Positions 22,253 through 35,095 of a stretch of 64,000 nucleotides of DNA are shown piece by piece. Made by a program: the position numbers and the translations under genes. Source of the stretch: Crotalaria pallida (Eukaryota; Streptophyta; Magnoliopsida; Fabales; Fabaceae); contig CM075654.1 in assembly GCA_037953625.1 (NCBI GenBank), forward strand, positions 51,529,001 through 51,593,000. Reading direction: 5' to 3'. The notes under the pieces are model-generated. The model did not search any database, was not told the DNA's origin, and saw only the letters and a list, made by a program, of their open reading frames with translations. How positions within the stretch are numbered: the first letter of the stretch is position 1; every line of letters starts with the position of its first letter.

Positions 22253-22787
22253 TCAGGATAAAAAGGATAAGATATGATAAGTTATCATATCATGTTTTTC
22301 TATTGTTTGATGCACCAATAAGATATGATAAATTTGTCCTTTTCTTTTATTCTATCCTATTTTCTAGAGTAAATTTTATCCTATGGGTGAGCTAGGTTAC
22401 CCAAAGATAGGATAAGATAATATTTTAATTTCCTTCATTGGCCCTCTCTCTCATAAGGGGTTTTACATTATGAAAGGTGTATCTATAACTTTGTTTTTTT
22501 GGGAGTATGTATCGTGTTCTACTTTGTGGAATGAAATTTTGTTATAAAAAAAAAATATTTTATAATTATGTTGTAAGGATAATTTTGTCATCTGCATATA
22601 ATTTATATCATATCTTGTTATTATCTAGTCAACAACAAACACATGATATGATAATATAATACTATATCATATGAGTTATCTATTGCACACCAAACATTGG
22701 ATAGGATAACAACTTATCAGACTTTTATCCCATCCTGCTCTTATCATGTTCATTATCTTATCATGTCACATTATCTTATCCTGACCA
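22253..22787. mobile_element. MITE-like element with TCAGGATAA ends
   Basis: The left part starts tcaggataaaaaggataag; the right end is the inverse, cttatcctga (about 22775-22784). Many phrases of ggataagata and ttatcatatc type occur within. The arms are imperfect, no open frame matters and the exact ends and target duplication are uncertain. Confidence 0.4.
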
Positions 22788-23348
22788 TCAAATGAGCCCT
22801 TATAGTGATAATTTTGATCATTTTTTAAATTTGTGGATGATGATTATTTAAGCTTAGGTTTGTTTTCCGTAAGATTTCAATCACATACTTGTTAGAGGTA
22901 CAATTTACTTACGAGGTTGGAATCCTCAAAGGGATAATTATATCACTAATTACGGGTTTAAAGAAAAAGCTATACAAATAACTATGATTTTCTTTTTTAA
23001 CAATGATATGTGTGTAAAAAAGTTAGCTAGAAATTTATGTTTTGATAGATATGGATAAATGTTTTTGAAAAGTTTCTTCAACCTACTATAATAATAATAA
23101 TAATAATAATATCCCAACTAAATAATTCCACCCTTGCGATGCGCGGGTAAAACATGTTATTTACACATTAATTGAGGCCAAATAGGCATCACCAATCCAA
23201 TTACACGTGCCTCCCATTATCGCCAATTTTCAAAATGACTTGGCCTTAGGAAAGATTATGGCCCTTCAAAAGGTGAAAGCTTAGGTGTTACTTAGTTGTG
23301 GAAGATATCAATGCCATTAATGTTAAATCAATGATATCACAACATGTG
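22788..23348. other. Intergenic 5' of element C1
   Basis: AT-rich. It contains an (AAT)n run at about 23088-23112 and, at about 23129-23146, a Helitron-hairpin-like cccttgcgatgcgcggg. No gene seen. Confidence 0.4.
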
Positions 23349-23353
23349 TGCCA
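23349..23353. repeat. Target-site duplication of C1, left
   Basis: TGCCA directly precedes the left LTR and is repeated at 29018-29022 directly after the right LTR. A 5-bp duplication is the expected size for LTR retrotransposons. Confidence 0.85.
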
Positions 23354-24069
23354 TATGGGTCCAGCCTATGGGGCCTACCACTTGAAGTGGTAACAAGAAG
23401 CCACTTCTTCTTTCGAAAGCTCTACAAATAGAAACATTTCTTGTAGTGTTCTTCTTTCTTTTCTTCTTTCGGTGGCAGCAACAATTGAAATAAAAAAGGG
23501 GCTGAAACACAGTGAACGCGTAAACGTGTTTTTTACTTGTTGCATCGAAAGCTCTATAAATAGAGTTTCTTCCCCAGTTCAAAAATATAACTTCAGAGAA
23601 GAACAATATTTACATAGTAAAGCATTATATAAGTCTCTAGAAATTAATATTGCTTCTGGTAGTGAGCAAAAAATAGACTGTGAGTAAATCCTAAAGAGTG
23701 TAGGGTGTGGGAATATACACAAGAGGAATATACACCGAGTGGAAATACACACCGGGAATTTTTTTGGGTATCATTTCTATTACTTCTTGGTACTATAATT
23801 TTTACAATAAATTATAGTATTTGAATAGGAGGGGGTCTCATTGGGAAACACTATATTTGTACCTCTTGTGTGATAAGAGTGTGAAAATGGTATTGTAATT
23901 ATCCTGCATATAGTTAAATATTTTTCGGAGTTTGTCCTATGGTTTTTTACTCTCGTTATTTGAGGGTTTTCCACGTTAAAATATTGGTGTCACTTTTCTA
24001 TTGCCTTGCTCAATTTATTTTCGTTGCGCTACTTTACTTTACATTGTGAATTGGTCCCAAAGCCCAACA
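23354..24069 (+). repeat. C1 left LTR
   Basis: 716 bp, starting TATGGGTCC (mutated from TG) and ending CCCAACA. It matches the right LTR after removal of the MITE in the latter. A TATA box (TATAAATA) lies at 23555-23562. The LTRs differ at many positions, so the element is older than C2. Confidence 0.85.
23555..23562 (+). promoter_or_regulatory. TATA box in C1 left LTR
   Basis: TATAAATA inside ctctataaatagagtttc, conserved at 28219-28226 in the right LTR. This is the expected site of the element's own RNA polymerase II promoter. Confidence 0.6.
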
Positions 24070-24071
24070 AG

Positions 24072-24083
24072 TGGTATCAGAGC
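24072..24083 (+). other. C1 primer-binding site (tRNA-Met)
   Basis: TGGTATCAGAGC two bases after the left LTR matches the 3' end complement of plant initiator tRNA-Met, the usual primer for plant copia elements. Confidence 0.85.
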
Positions 24084-24119
24084 TCCTAGTTGAGCTTTGG
24101 GTTTGTGCTGTGTAATTAA

Positions 24120-27100
24120 ATGGAGATGAAGACAGGCACCATGATGATGTTGACAACTGCAAATTACTCCGTTTTGAAGCTAAGAATGGAGGATATACTT
24201 TTCTGCAAAGATCTATATGATCCTAATGAAAAGAGAGGTTCAAGGCCAGATGCAGTCACATCGGAAGATTGGAAAAAGATGAACTGGAAGGCCATTGGAA
24301 CCATCACAGACAGTGAGTGGACATTAGTGTGGTTCACCATGTGGCCATAGAGACAAATGCCCGGATTCTGTGGAAGAATTTACAAAATCTTTATGAAAGG
24401 AAGACTACACAAAATAAAGCTTTCACAATTAGGAAGCTGCTAAACTTGAAGAACAGAGAGGGAAGATCTGTTGCTAAACACTTGAGTGATTTTCAAGATA
24501 TGGTAAATCGGTTGACTACCATGAAGCTAGTGTTGGATGAAGAATTACAAGCACTACTACTTTTGAGTTCTTTGATAGACAACTGGAAGACTCTGGTGGT
24601 ATCGTTAAGCAACTCTACATCAGATGGGAAATTATCTCTGACCCAAGTCAAATATAGTATGTTCAATGAAGAAGTTAGAAGGAAAGACTTAGGGACAAAT
24701 AACTCCCAAGCCCTTGTAACAAAAAACAGGGGAAGAAATAAAAGTAGAGGTCAAGCCAATAAATCCATGGATAGATCTCAGTCACAATTTAGAAGAAAGT
24801 TCAGATGTTTTTAATGCATCAAAGAGGGAGACATCAAAAGGAACTTCAAACACCGGAAGAACAAAGATCAGAAAAATCAGAGGACTATGGCAAATGATGA
24901 AAATACCGCAACCCCTGTGATAGATGAGGAAGTTGTAATATTCACTCTTGATAATGAAGAGTTCCATGTTGCAGATTCATGTGATGAGTGGGTCGTTGAC
25001 TCAGCATCATCATATCATGCTACTCCCAACAAAGAATTCTTTACTTCATACAAAGCAAGAGACTTTGGCAAAGTAAGGATGGATAATAGAAGCAATGCAA
25101 ACATTGTGGGAGTTGGTGATGTGTGCATTCAGACGAATGTTGGTTGCACATTGACGTTGAAAGATGTGCGACATGTGTCGGATATATGCTTGAATTTGAT
25201 TTTTGTGCATGCTCTAGATTGAGCTGGATACCATAGTAACTTTGGTGATACCAAATGGAAGTTTTCCAAAGGCTCAATGGTTATTGCTCGAGGGAAGGTA
25301 TATAACACCTTGTACAAAACTCAAGTGAAACAAGTTGGACAAGGGTTGAATGCACTTGAGGATGATGCTTCACCAAATTTGTGCCATAAAAGACTGGCTC
25401 ATATGAGTGAGAAAGTATTGCAGATTTTGGCAAGGAAATCCCTCATTCCTTATGCCAAAGGTACAAAGCTAAATCCTTGTGATCACTGTTTATTTGGCAA
25501 GCATCATAGAGTTTCTTTCAGCAAAAGATTGAAGCGAAAAAAAAATATTTTAGATATGGTTTACTATGATGTATGTGGTCCAATGGAGGTGGAGACTCTG
25601 GGTGGTAGCAAATATTTCGTGACGTTTATTGATGATGCTTCACGGAAAGTATGGGTGTACTTTCTAAAGACTAAGGACTGGGTGTTACAATACTTCAAAA
25701 GGTTTCATGCCATGGTGGAGAGATAAACCGGGAAACCTTTGAAGTGTCTTCACAGTGATAATGTGGGTGATTACACTTCCCATGATTTCAAGAATTATTG
25801 TTCTGAGCATGGTATCGGACATGAGAAGACGGTTCTTGCCACCCCGCAACATAATGGTGTGGCTGAACAAATCAACAGAACCATTATGGTAATAGTCAAA
25901 TATATGCTGAGAATGGCTAAACTGCCTAAGCCATTCTGGGGTGAAGCTAATCAAAATGTGTGCTACTTGATTAACAAATCTCTATCTGTTCCACTGGGCT
26001 TTGACATCCCCGAGAGAGTAAGGTCACATGATATAAAATACTCTCATTTTAAGGTGTTTGGATGAAAATCATTTGCTCATGTAAGTAAGGAGCAAAGACC
26101 AAAACCGGATGATATAGCCATTCCTTGCATTTTTCTGGGCTATGAAGATGAGGAATTTGGCTACAGGTTATGTGGTCTAGAAAAGAAGAGAGTCATTAGA
26201 AGCAGAGATGTAGTGTTCCATGAGCAAGAAACTATGTCAGATTCTGCGACTCCAGAGAAAGCCAAAGAATCTGGTGGTAATGTTGATCTTACACTAGTCT
26301 CTCCTCCTAAATAAAATGCCAGAGCAAGGGGAGAGCTTAATGACCATGGGGTTGGGGATGAGCCAGCAACTGAAGACGCTGAAAATGAAGGAGGTGTTGA
26401 GCAAGGGGAGCCAATCCCTCGGCTAGAACTCCATACATCAGACATATTGTGTTTTCCATCCACCAGGTACCCCAGTTCAGAGTTTATCCTTCTCGCTGAG
26501 GATGGGGAGCCAGAAAGTACTAAAGAAGTTCAAACTCATAAGGATAAGTTCGAGTGGATGAAAGCTATCAAGAAGAGATGATGGATTCCTTGTAGAAGAA
26601 TGATACTTATGAATTGGTGGAACTTTCTAAAGGCAGGAAAGCCTTGAAGAACAAATGAGTGTTCATGCTCAAGAAAGATAGTGATAAGCTAGTCAAGTAT
26701 AAAGCTCATTTAGTCGTGAAAGGATTTGGATAGAAGCGCAAAATAGATTTTGACAAAATTTTCTCTCCAGTAGTCAAAATGAGTTATATTTGAGTCATAC
26801 TCGGATTGACAGCTAGCTTGGATTTGGAGCTTGAACAATTAGATGTGAAGACTGTGTTTCTCTATGGTGATTTGGAGGAAGAGATCTTCATGGATCAACT
26901 AAAGGGTTTTGAAGAAACTAGAAAGGAGAACATGGTTTGAAGATTGAAGAAGAGTCTATATGGATTGAAGCAGGCTTCGAGGCAATGGTACAGGAAATTT
27001 GACTCGTTCATGATGAGTCATGGATATACCAGAATTGATGCAGATCATTGTATATATGTGAAAACATTTCTAGGTGACAAATTCATTATCCTTTTGCTGT

Positions 27101-28004
27101 ATGTAGATGATAAGTTGATAGTGGGACCGGATGCGAAAATGATTGGTGATTTGAAGAAGGATTTATCAAAGTCCTTTGATATGTAGAATCTAGGCCCTGC
27201 AAAGCAAATTCTGGGTATGCAGATTTTAAGAGACCGAAAGGCTAAAAAACTTTGGTTATCACAAGAAATATATGGGGAACGAGTTCTAGAAAGGTTCAAT
27301 ATGAGGATTGCTAAGCCAGTTAACACACCATTGACCAATCATTTCAAACTTAGTAAAAAGAGTTGCCCCACTAATGAAGAATAAAATAAACACATGGCTA
27401 GTATATCATACTCCTCTGCAGTTGGGAGTCTGATGTATGCCATGGTTTGTACTCGGCCGGAAGCGGTGAAGTGGATCTTGAGATACTTGAGAGGTAGCTC
27501 TAGAATGTGCTTGTGCTTTGAAGGACCAGAAAAAATCCTGGAAGGCGCTATGGAGATGCAGATATGGCATGTGATCTTGATGGTAGAAAATCTACCTAAG
27601 GATTTGTGTTTACTTTTGCAGGGGGAATTATGTCTTGGTAGTCAAAACTGTAGAATTGTGTTGCTTTATCAACTACTGAAGTGGAATATATTGCCATAAT
27701 AGAGGCAGGGAAATAAATGCTTTGGTTGAAGAGATTTCTTGAACAGTTGGCAATAAAGCAGGAAGGGTCTGTTACCCATTGCGACAGTCAAAGTGCTTTG
27801 GATTTAAGCAAGAATGCGATGTACCACTCGCGTACTAAGCATATTGATGTTAGATACCATTGGCTACGTCAAGCAGTTGAAGAGCTCGAATTCAAACTAG
27901 AGAAGATTCATACCGATAAAAACCTTTCTGACATGATGACGAAAGTTGTAGCTCATGACAATTTACAACTTTGTGGTGAGTTAATTGGCATGGGTTCTAG
28001 ATGA
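24120..28004 (+). pseudogene. C1 gag-pol remnant
   Basis: Gag starts at 24120 and changes frame near 24320-24350. The zinc-knuckle region (about 24805-24850) is degenerate and has a stop. A protease with DSASSYHATP lies at about 24990-25030. The GAG-pre-integrase region (CHKRLAHMSEKVL) starts at about 25381. The integrase (VCGPMEVETLGG, HSDNVGDY, ATPQHNGVAEQ) is broken by a TAA at about 25724. A stop lies at about 26063-26065. The reverse transcriptase (SLYGLKQASRQWY, LLYVDDKLIVG) runs from about 26540 to 27240 with several stops. RNase H (CDSQSALDLSKNAMYHSRTK) runs to 28004. The frames are scattered, so no full polyprotein can be made. Confidence 0.85.
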
Positions 28005-28030
28005 ATAGTCCAAGATTATCCCCCTTGGCT

Positions 28031-28042
28031 GGAGGGGGAGAA
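28031..28042 (+). other. C1 polypurine tract
   Basis: ggagggggagaa ends one base before the right LTR. It is the expected plus-strand primer site. Confidence 0.75.
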
Positions 28043-28043
28043 T

Positions 28044-29017
28044 TGTGGGTCCAGTCTATGGGGCCCACCACTTGAAGTGGTAACAAGAAGAAGCCACTTC
28101 TTTTTTCTTCTTTCTTCTTTCTTTTCTTCTTTCGGTGGCAACAACAATTGAAAGCAAAAAGGGGTTGAAACACGGTGCACGCGTAAACGCGTTTTGTTAC
28201 GTTTTGTATCAGAAGTTCTATAAATAGAGTTTCTTGCCCAGTTCAAAAATATAACTTCAGAGTAGAACAATATTTACATAGTAGAGCATGATATAAGTCT
28301 CTAGAAATTAATATTGCTTCTGGTAGTGAGCAAAAAATAGTGTGCGAGTAAATCCTAAAGAGTGTAGCGTGTGGGAATATATCGGGGGGAATATACATAG
28401 GGGGGAAATACACACTGGGAATTTTTTGGGTATCATTTATATTACTCCTTGGTACTTTAATTTGTACAATAAATTATAGAGTAATTGGTCAGATTGGTCC
28501 CTGACTTTGTAGGCGTCGGTCAAGTTAGTCCTTGACTTTATCAAAATAGCATTTTAGTCCCTGAGATTGCATTTTAATTCATATACGTCCCTGTCTTTAT
28601 CCCATTTTAAAGGAAATACATCCCTACGATAGTGACAGGAGGTACTAACTTGATCAACATTCTCCAATCTCTGGGACTAAATTGCTATTTCGATAAAATC
28701 ATGAACTAACTTGACCGACACTTACAAAGTCAGGGACCAATCTGAGAATTTACTCGTAAATTATAGTATTTGAATAGGAGGGGGTCTCATTGGGAAATAT
28801 TATATTTGTACCTCTTGTGTGATAAGAGTGTGGAAAGGGTATTGTAATTATCCTACATATAGTACAATATTTTTGGAGTTTGTCCTGTGGTTTTTCACTC
28901 TTGTTATTTGAGGGTTTTCCACGTTAAAATATTGGTATCGCTTTTCTATTACCTTGTTCAATTTATTTTCATTGCGCAACTTTTATTTACACTGTGAATC
29001 GGTCCCAAAGTCCAACA
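28044..29017 (+). repeat. C1 right LTR, interrupted by a MITE
   Basis: 974 bp, starting TGTGGGTCC and ending GTCCAACA. It is longer than the left LTR mainly because of the insertion at 28479-28756. Confidence 0.85.
28479..28756. mobile_element. Mutator-like MITE in the C1 right LTR
   Basis: The 9-bp duplication taaattata stands on both sides (28470-28478 and 28757-28765). Long terminal inverted repeats start GAGTAATTGGTCAGATTGG and end with its inverse, including the phrase GGTCCCTGACTTTGTA. The left LTR has the uninterrupted site. A 9-bp duplication and long TIRs point to the Mutator superfamily. Non-coding, 278 bp. Confidence 0.8.
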
Positions 29018-29385
29018 TGCCAATTGAACACAATCAACTCTTGATTATGGTTGGTCTTTTGTAGGAGGCATTAGTGCTTTCTCAAAGTCAAGTGACACCA
29101 AAACAAAACCTTTTACATACTAAATGATTGTGTCTTTGTCTTTCTAAACTCGTTAAGTCACCACTAAACAAATATATATATATACACACTTTCCAATAAG
29201 CATGCGAACCGTTGATATTTTTTTTAACAGCGACAAGTTTATTGAGTTATGATATATAATTTATCATATTATGAATATTAACATGATTGGCCTAGATGTG
29301 GGACCTTGTGTTAGAAGTCCCTCATCATCTGTTTCATTGTGTGTAATACTCCTTTAATTTAAATACTCCTAGATGTGGGACCTAG
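29018..29385. other. Spacer between C1 and G1
   Basis: It begins with the C1 right duplication TGCCA (29018-29022) and ends with the G1 left duplication CCTAG (29381-29385). AT-rich, no gene seen. The phrase 'agatgtgggacct' occurs twice (about 29291 and 29371). Confidence 0.5.
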
Positions 29386-30958
29386 TGTAACATCCCGAAT
29401 TTTAATCCTAAGTATAATTAGAATAATAATAAGCTTGGGGCTAATGGTAATGGTAATAAAAAGTCATAAATAGGTGTTAAAAAGGGACGTTTTAGTGTTA
29501 GAAATGTATAATAATAAAAAATTAAGAATAAAAGATTTACAACTTTAAACACAAATTCCTCCGTAGGATATGAAGATAATGGAAAACTGCATTGTCTAAT
29601 TTTATTCGGCAATGGGCTGATCGATTAGGACCTGACAGTGTCTAAAATAATAAAAGCAAAATTTCACGGGCTAACCGATTAGCCATCGGGGCTGTCAGAT
29701 CTGAAAACATAAAAGGGATCACAAGGGAGTGAACGCTATTTTCTTCCCCTACAAGTCATGAGAGTTGTCTTCCTCCACAAGCTCATGCCATAGCCAAATC
29801 TTCAAGCTTTCCTCTTGCAAAGAACACATCCCCTAAAGCTCTCTACTTCACTAAACTCTTCATCTTCTTCATGTTCTTCATCTCTATGGAGTATTTCTCT
29901 CTAATACCCCAAAGCTCTCAAGAGAAGAAAGTAGCTCCCTTACCTCCATCATCTCTATCACTAAACAACATCCCTACGCATAGAGGCCGGGTATGAGGAA
30001 CCCTTACTACGGGTAAAGTACTCGGATAGAGGTTGGGTTTGAGGAACCCTTACGTAGGGTGAAGTACTCGGTTAGTGTGTCAGGTGCCAAGGACCCTTGC
30101 GGAGGGTGATGCACTGTGGGATAGTAAAAAGTGAACTAGTTGAGTTTGGAAATTGAAGGAATAATGGAATTGATAATTAACCATATATAATGAAAAAGGA
30201 AATAAGAGCTTGAGGTGAGAGATAAGTTAAAGAATAAAAGATTGCAAACGGATAAGAATAATGGAATTGATAATTAACCGTATATAATGAAAAAGGAAAT
30301 TAGAGCTTGAGGTGAGAGATAAGTTAAAGAATAAAAGATTGCAAACAAACATAGAGGATATAGTACTCATAGAGCATAACGGTATTTTAGGGTTGAGCAA
30401 GAATTAATAATGATTTACAGGAGGTGCGTGTATTATCTTAGTTTATTGCTATACCTCTGTAGAAACTATTTTTCTAAGTTCTTTGTAACGCCACCCTTCT
30501 AGCTATTTTTTTTTCAGGTACCGAGCAGGAACACATTCCCCTACGGGGAGTGTAAGTCGTTAAGAAAAGCTATAACCACTCTCTGGGCCACTTTTGTTAA
30601 AATCAGACACATGTAAAATGTAATGATAAAATATGTAATTAATATCTTTTGGGGCATAATAAAGAATTTGGTTATGGGGGTGTGGCCCAGGACTCACTAC
30701 CTGGAGCGGGTAGTTTTGGGTGAAATGTTAGGTCCTAGAAGCACTTACATTCTTAAACAAATGAAAATTTTGTAATTTATATATTTGCTTATCGGTCTAT
30801 CTGTCCTGTTGTCTAGAAATGTTTACTATAGGTTAAGCAGGGAAATGAAATTTTGGAAAGTCCGAAAAATAGAGGAAATTTTGTCGAAATTTAGTTGAAA
30901 TTTATATGAAAATTATAAGCTAATCTTAATTATTGGTATTATTTGTGAGGGTGTCACA
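29386..30958 (+). repeat. G1 5' LTR, internally deleted
   Basis: 1,573 bp, against about 2.5 kb for the 3' LTR once insertions are removed. The deletion joins 'acatccctacgca' to 'tagaggccgggtatg' near 29983-29990, removing about 1 kb, including most of the hairpin tandem repeats. Two degenerate copies of the TAATCGATTA palindrome occur near 29617 and 29672. Confidence 0.8.
30161..30350 (+). repeat. 97-bp tandem duplication in G1 5' LTR
   Basis: Two adjacent copies starting ataatggaattgataatta at 30161 and 30258. The same pair is present in the 3' LTR (51181-51370), so the duplication predates this insertion. Confidence 0.75.
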
Positions 30959-30961
30959 ATT

Positions 30962-30972
30962 TGGTATCAGAG
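30962..30972 (+). other. G1 primer-binding site (tRNA-Met)
   Basis: TGGTATCAGAG lies three bases after the 5' LTR end, matching the initiator tRNA-Met complement. Confidence 0.75.
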
Positions 30973-32574
30973 TGGTCTTCCTTGGCATAGGAGCGTGGAC
31001 TCACAACTCTTGTTGTGTTACTCACCAAGCGAGTAATCGATAGACAATTAGATGTCTAAATTAGTTATTAGATTAAGGATTAGGATTTTGTGGAATTAGA
31101 ATAATATCTCTTAATTCATAGTTGATTTCTTGGTGTTTGTTTCTAGCTTCATAAAGTGTTCAAATCCAATTTCCCCATTTGTTATATTGTCACACTTGGA
31201 AAACATATAACTGTCAAGACTAAGGGAAATAGACCCCAACGGGAGAGATTAACCCTTATGATTGACCCAAGTGCACGAATTCCAAATGTGACAATTTAGA
31301 CAAAATAGTTCAAATAAATTTTCATACATGTAAAATCATAAACTAAGTCGTGTAACTTTCCTCAAGAGAAATAACAAGTTGTCTACCGTATGACAAAAAC
31401 TCAGTTAATACAGAAATGATTTTTTACCACCAATAGAATGTAAGATTGAGCTTGACCACCCCAATGTTTACATTTATTGGAGGATGATATCATTGAAGTT
31501 TCTGGGTTTAAGAGTATCAATTGATAATGTGAAATACCCTATTGATTTGAAATACTCTTAAATCAGAGTGTGCGGCGGTATAACGAGAAGACAATCCTAG
31601 AAGATAAGATTTTCCCTTTCCTCTCCAGGTATCCAATTTATGTTCGGTGTCTCGAATCTAGAGCGTTGATTCTGTTTGTGTATAACCTTGATAATTGCAT
31701 GACGTCTTGAACCTTTCTGAATGAGCGGCTCAAACATAAGTAGAGAATTGTTAGTCCTTCCTTTAATCACGTATCGGTTCCTGAAGGCAACATGCACTTA
31801 CGACTTGATAAGTCGACACCTGAATTTATTTTTGTTTTATAATCCTTGTTATTCCTTTTATGCCAAGAAGTTTGATTGTTCGGTAATTCTGTTCGATTCC
31901 AATTGTTTAGTGGCGATCATAGACTCTAATTATCTCTCGCAGTGTTTGAATACCTGCGTGCCAATTTGAGTCATGCCAATGGTCAGGAAATCATGTTAGT
32001 GTGACCTAGGATTGAATGGCCATGCTTATTCTAAATAGAACTCACACTCAATGACAGTAGTAACTTTTGAAACCTTGTCCCCTATTCCTTGTTCAATACT
32101 AAAACTTATTCTGTGACAATGTCCTGAATTGTCTTATTTTAGATTGGAGTAACATTTTATGAGTTCATCTTATTGAGCCTCTCTAATGTGTAGTTAGCAA
32201 AATCTCCTATCCTACCTAGAATGGTGTTGACATCCAAGAGAATCTTAATTCCACTAACCGTTATCCAATATTATTGTGCTATTGTCAAATTGACAATCCT
32301 TGAGTCAATCAAATTGTCATTGATGGTTTACCCTACAGTTTCCCTTACTAGATTAGCTATTCTATGCCTTGCGAAGAGTTTAGCAAACTCGTGGAGTTCG
32401 TCATCTGGATGAAGTTTACCACTCAGCTTACGAGTTAGCCTAAGACCCTTATATGTTGTGTTTGTTTGTTTATGGTTGTATTTGTCTACGTTTATTGGAA
32501 TGATGGTCAAGGATTCCTAAATCCTAACCTTACGGTTTTCCCTAATCAAATTTCGAGGACGAAATTTCTTTTTT
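30973..32574 (+). other. G1 internal region, non-coding
   Basis: Contains only short open frames (for example about 31721-31969 and 32221-32412) with no gag, protease, reverse transcriptase or integrase motif. The length fits a deletion derivative. The stretch near 32540-32560 (cgaggacgaaatttc) is the conserved end of the internal region. Confidence 0.6.
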
Positions 32575-32585
32575 GGGGGAAGAAT
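32575..32585 (+). other. G1 polypurine tract
   Basis: gggggaagaat immediately precedes the 3' LTR start (TTTAACATCCCG, with TG mutated to TT). Confidence 0.7.
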
Positions 32586-33608
32586 TTTAACATCCCGAAT
32601 TTTAATCCTAAGTATAATTAGAATAATAATAAGCTTGGGGCTAATGGTAATGGTAATAACAAGTCATAAATAGGTGTTAAAAATAGAAATGTACAATAAT
32701 AGAAAATTAAGAATAAAAGATTTACAACTTTAAACACAAATTCCTCCGTTGGAAATGAATATAGGGGCCTTAGGAAGTTAGCTTTAAATTTGAGCAAGAT
32801 CCGACGGGTAACGAATGAGATATAGCACTTTGAATGCAAAAGGAATGGAAAACTGCACTGTCTAATCGATTAGGCAATGGGATAATCGATTAGGACCTGA
32901 CAGTGTCTAAAATAATAAAAAAAATCACGAGCTAATCGATTAGCCATCGGGGTTGTCAGATCTAAAAAAATAAAAGGGATCACAAGGGAGTGAACGCTAT
33001 TTCCTTCCCCCACAAGTCATGAGAGTTGTCTTCCTCCACAAGCTCATGACATAGCCAAATCTTCAAGCTTTCCTCTTGCAAAGAATACATCCCCTAAAGC
33101 TCTCTACTTCACTAAACCCTTCATCTTCTTCATGTTCTTCATCTCTATGGAGTATTTCTCTCTCTATTGCCCCAAAGCTCTCAAGAGAGGAAAGTAGCTC
33201 CCTTACCTCCATCATCTCCATCACTAAACAACATCCCTACACATTGGTTGGTTGCTCTCATCCGATTACAAGCCAAGTTCAAAAGGTTTAGGATCTAAGG
33301 GCTTAAAGATAAAGGAGAAAGCTTAAGGTTCAAGGTTTTACCTTTCGCTCTCTCTCTTTGAGGTAAGGAAGGGGTATTACCTTTACTTAGGGAATGAGTT
33401 CTGGATTGAATATAGTGATAGCTAAGGGTAGATGAATAGGTATGATAATGAACATTAGGGTAGATGATATTGTTAAAAATGGAATATTTAAAGAATGGAT
33501 AAAAACCCACTTTTACATTTATGAAACTAGGTGATATGTTGTGTTTTAATGTTTGAATTGTGATGTTGATATTAAAGAGAATAATAAAGGGTGTAATTCT
33601 TGTTGTGG
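32586..33608 (+). repeat. G1 3' LTR, left part
   Basis: It matches the 5' LTR to about 33238, then continues with LTR sequence deleted from the 5' copy. It ends at TGGTT (33604-33608), the duplication caused by G2. Three good TAATCGATTA-type palindromes lie at about 32862, 32883 and 32931. Confidence 0.75.
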
Positions 33609-34577
33609 TTTGTAGCATCCTACCTTTTAGTTCCTTTATAAATTATTAAATATTGAAAACTTTAGAAAAATTTTGGCGGAGTTGCTTTAAAATGTGGATC
33701 TTTCCTTTTAAAAAGTTTTAAAAAACAACCTATCAGATCCAGAAACAGGAAAAACATAAACATTTACCACACATTATTAAACAAAAGAAGGATATTTAGA
33801 TATCCACATATTAAGCTTAGGAAAATAAACATTTTCAAACATAGCTAAATTTATACATTTTCAAAAGTTACATGATAACAGTTTAGTGGTTGCATCAACT
33901 ATGATGTACATAATCATAGTGTAAAATACACTCCTCTAGGAGGAGTGCATTTTATCCTCAGCATTCGTGCCCTTATGACTTCTCCGATCAAGGTACCTAA
34001 AATGTCAACTTAAGAGGGTCAGGTATTAATTCAAATCAAGAGAAACAATTAAAAACGATAATAAGACATAATAGAAATGCATGCCCTTAAACAATTAAGA
34101 ACTATAACAATTGACAATACATAACTACCTCTTCTTTCTTAACAATTTATCCATTTGGTTCACCTTGACTCACTTTAGTAAATATACATAACCATCATCA
34201 CACTTATCAACTATTAACGATAATGCATAATTCAATAATCAGAATGCAATGCTAATATCATGCAATGCCACCCTTTCCTTTAACCTTTGCTTTAACACTT
34301 TTCCACTTTAACCTTTAACAATTGCTTACATTGTACTTCACATTCTCCCCGTAGGAGGTTTCTTCGTACAATGTACACTTTATAACTGTTACCTCACATC
34401 CCCTCCACACTTTGAGAAAGACCGACTAGGAGTAAATGTCCCTCTACCTTTGCTTACATTGTACTTCACATTCTCCCTGTAGGAGGGTTCTTCATACAAT
34501 GTATGCCCCGCTGTACTTCTCGTATCGCGTCCTTCGTACAGGGGAGGAACCACCCTCCGTAGCCACGAAGTAGGTAA
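33609..34577 (-). repeat. G2 3' LTR, distal part
   Basis: Runs from the LTR end at 33609 (TGTAGCATCC on +) to the C2 insertion point. It contains the palindrome actcctctaggaggagt (33930) and two copies of the motif cattctcccNgtaggagg (34345, 34467). It ends with the C2 target duplication GGTAA (34573-34577). Confidence 0.65.
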
Positions 34578-34889
34578 TGTAGAATCAAGTCTCCAATGAG
34601 GTGGATTTATTTTGATGATGACAATATAATTAGATCATGGATTTAAAGGAAGAATTCAAGCTCATCAAGTCAAGAAGATCAAGTGCATCACTTAGCTAGT
34701 CATTCTCAATTTTACTTTAAATGTAATTTTATTTATTTTATTGAGAGTGGGTAGCTTAGGAAGTAATCTCATCCATAAGATAAATAATTTTAAATGCATG
34801 AAAAAGGTTGGGGTTACATAAAATTATTCCTTGAGGAGAGAATTGAAATAAATTGTTGAAAAACTTGATTTTTATCATCTCTGGGCAAA

Positions 34890-35095
34890 ACACTCGAGTA
34901 AGCACAAAAATACTCGAGTATAAAGACACTCGAGTAATCTGAAAGTTACTCGAGTATCAAAACACTCGAGTACTTCCCAGAATACTCGAGTATTTCAGCC
35001 TCAAATCAGAGATTTGACCGTTAGTTCAATACATGGGCATTTCTATTGAAAGATGGGCAAAAGACTCGAGTAGTCTCAAAAATACTCGAGTATTT
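34890..35095. repeat. ACTCGAGT palindrome array, C2 left LTR
   Basis: Eight copies of ACTCGAGTA or a close variant at about 34891, 34911, 34926, 34948, 34966, 34983, 35062 and 35082. Spacing is irregular and spacers are unrelated, so it is not a simple tandem repeat. The right LTR has the same array at 44003-44207. Confidence 0.85.

Larger units (their letters stand above)
23354..29017 (+). mobile_element. Ty1/copia LTR retrotransposon C1, full-length but decayed
   Basis: It is bounded by TGCCA duplications. Left LTR 23354-24069, primer-binding site, gag-pol remnant, purine tract, right LTR 28044-29017. The gene order protease, integrase, reverse transcriptase, RNase H is the copia order. 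Tnt1-like features include DSASSYHATP, LWHKRLAHM-type and YHSRTKHIDVRYHW motifs. Many stops and frameshifts mean it cannot move by itself. Total length is 5,664 bp including a 278-bp MITE in the right LTR. Confidence 0.9.

Noticed and set aside
34890..35095. Simple tandem repeat explanation for the CTCGAG sites
   Set aside because: Spacers differ in length and sequence, so slippage of a unit does not account for them.
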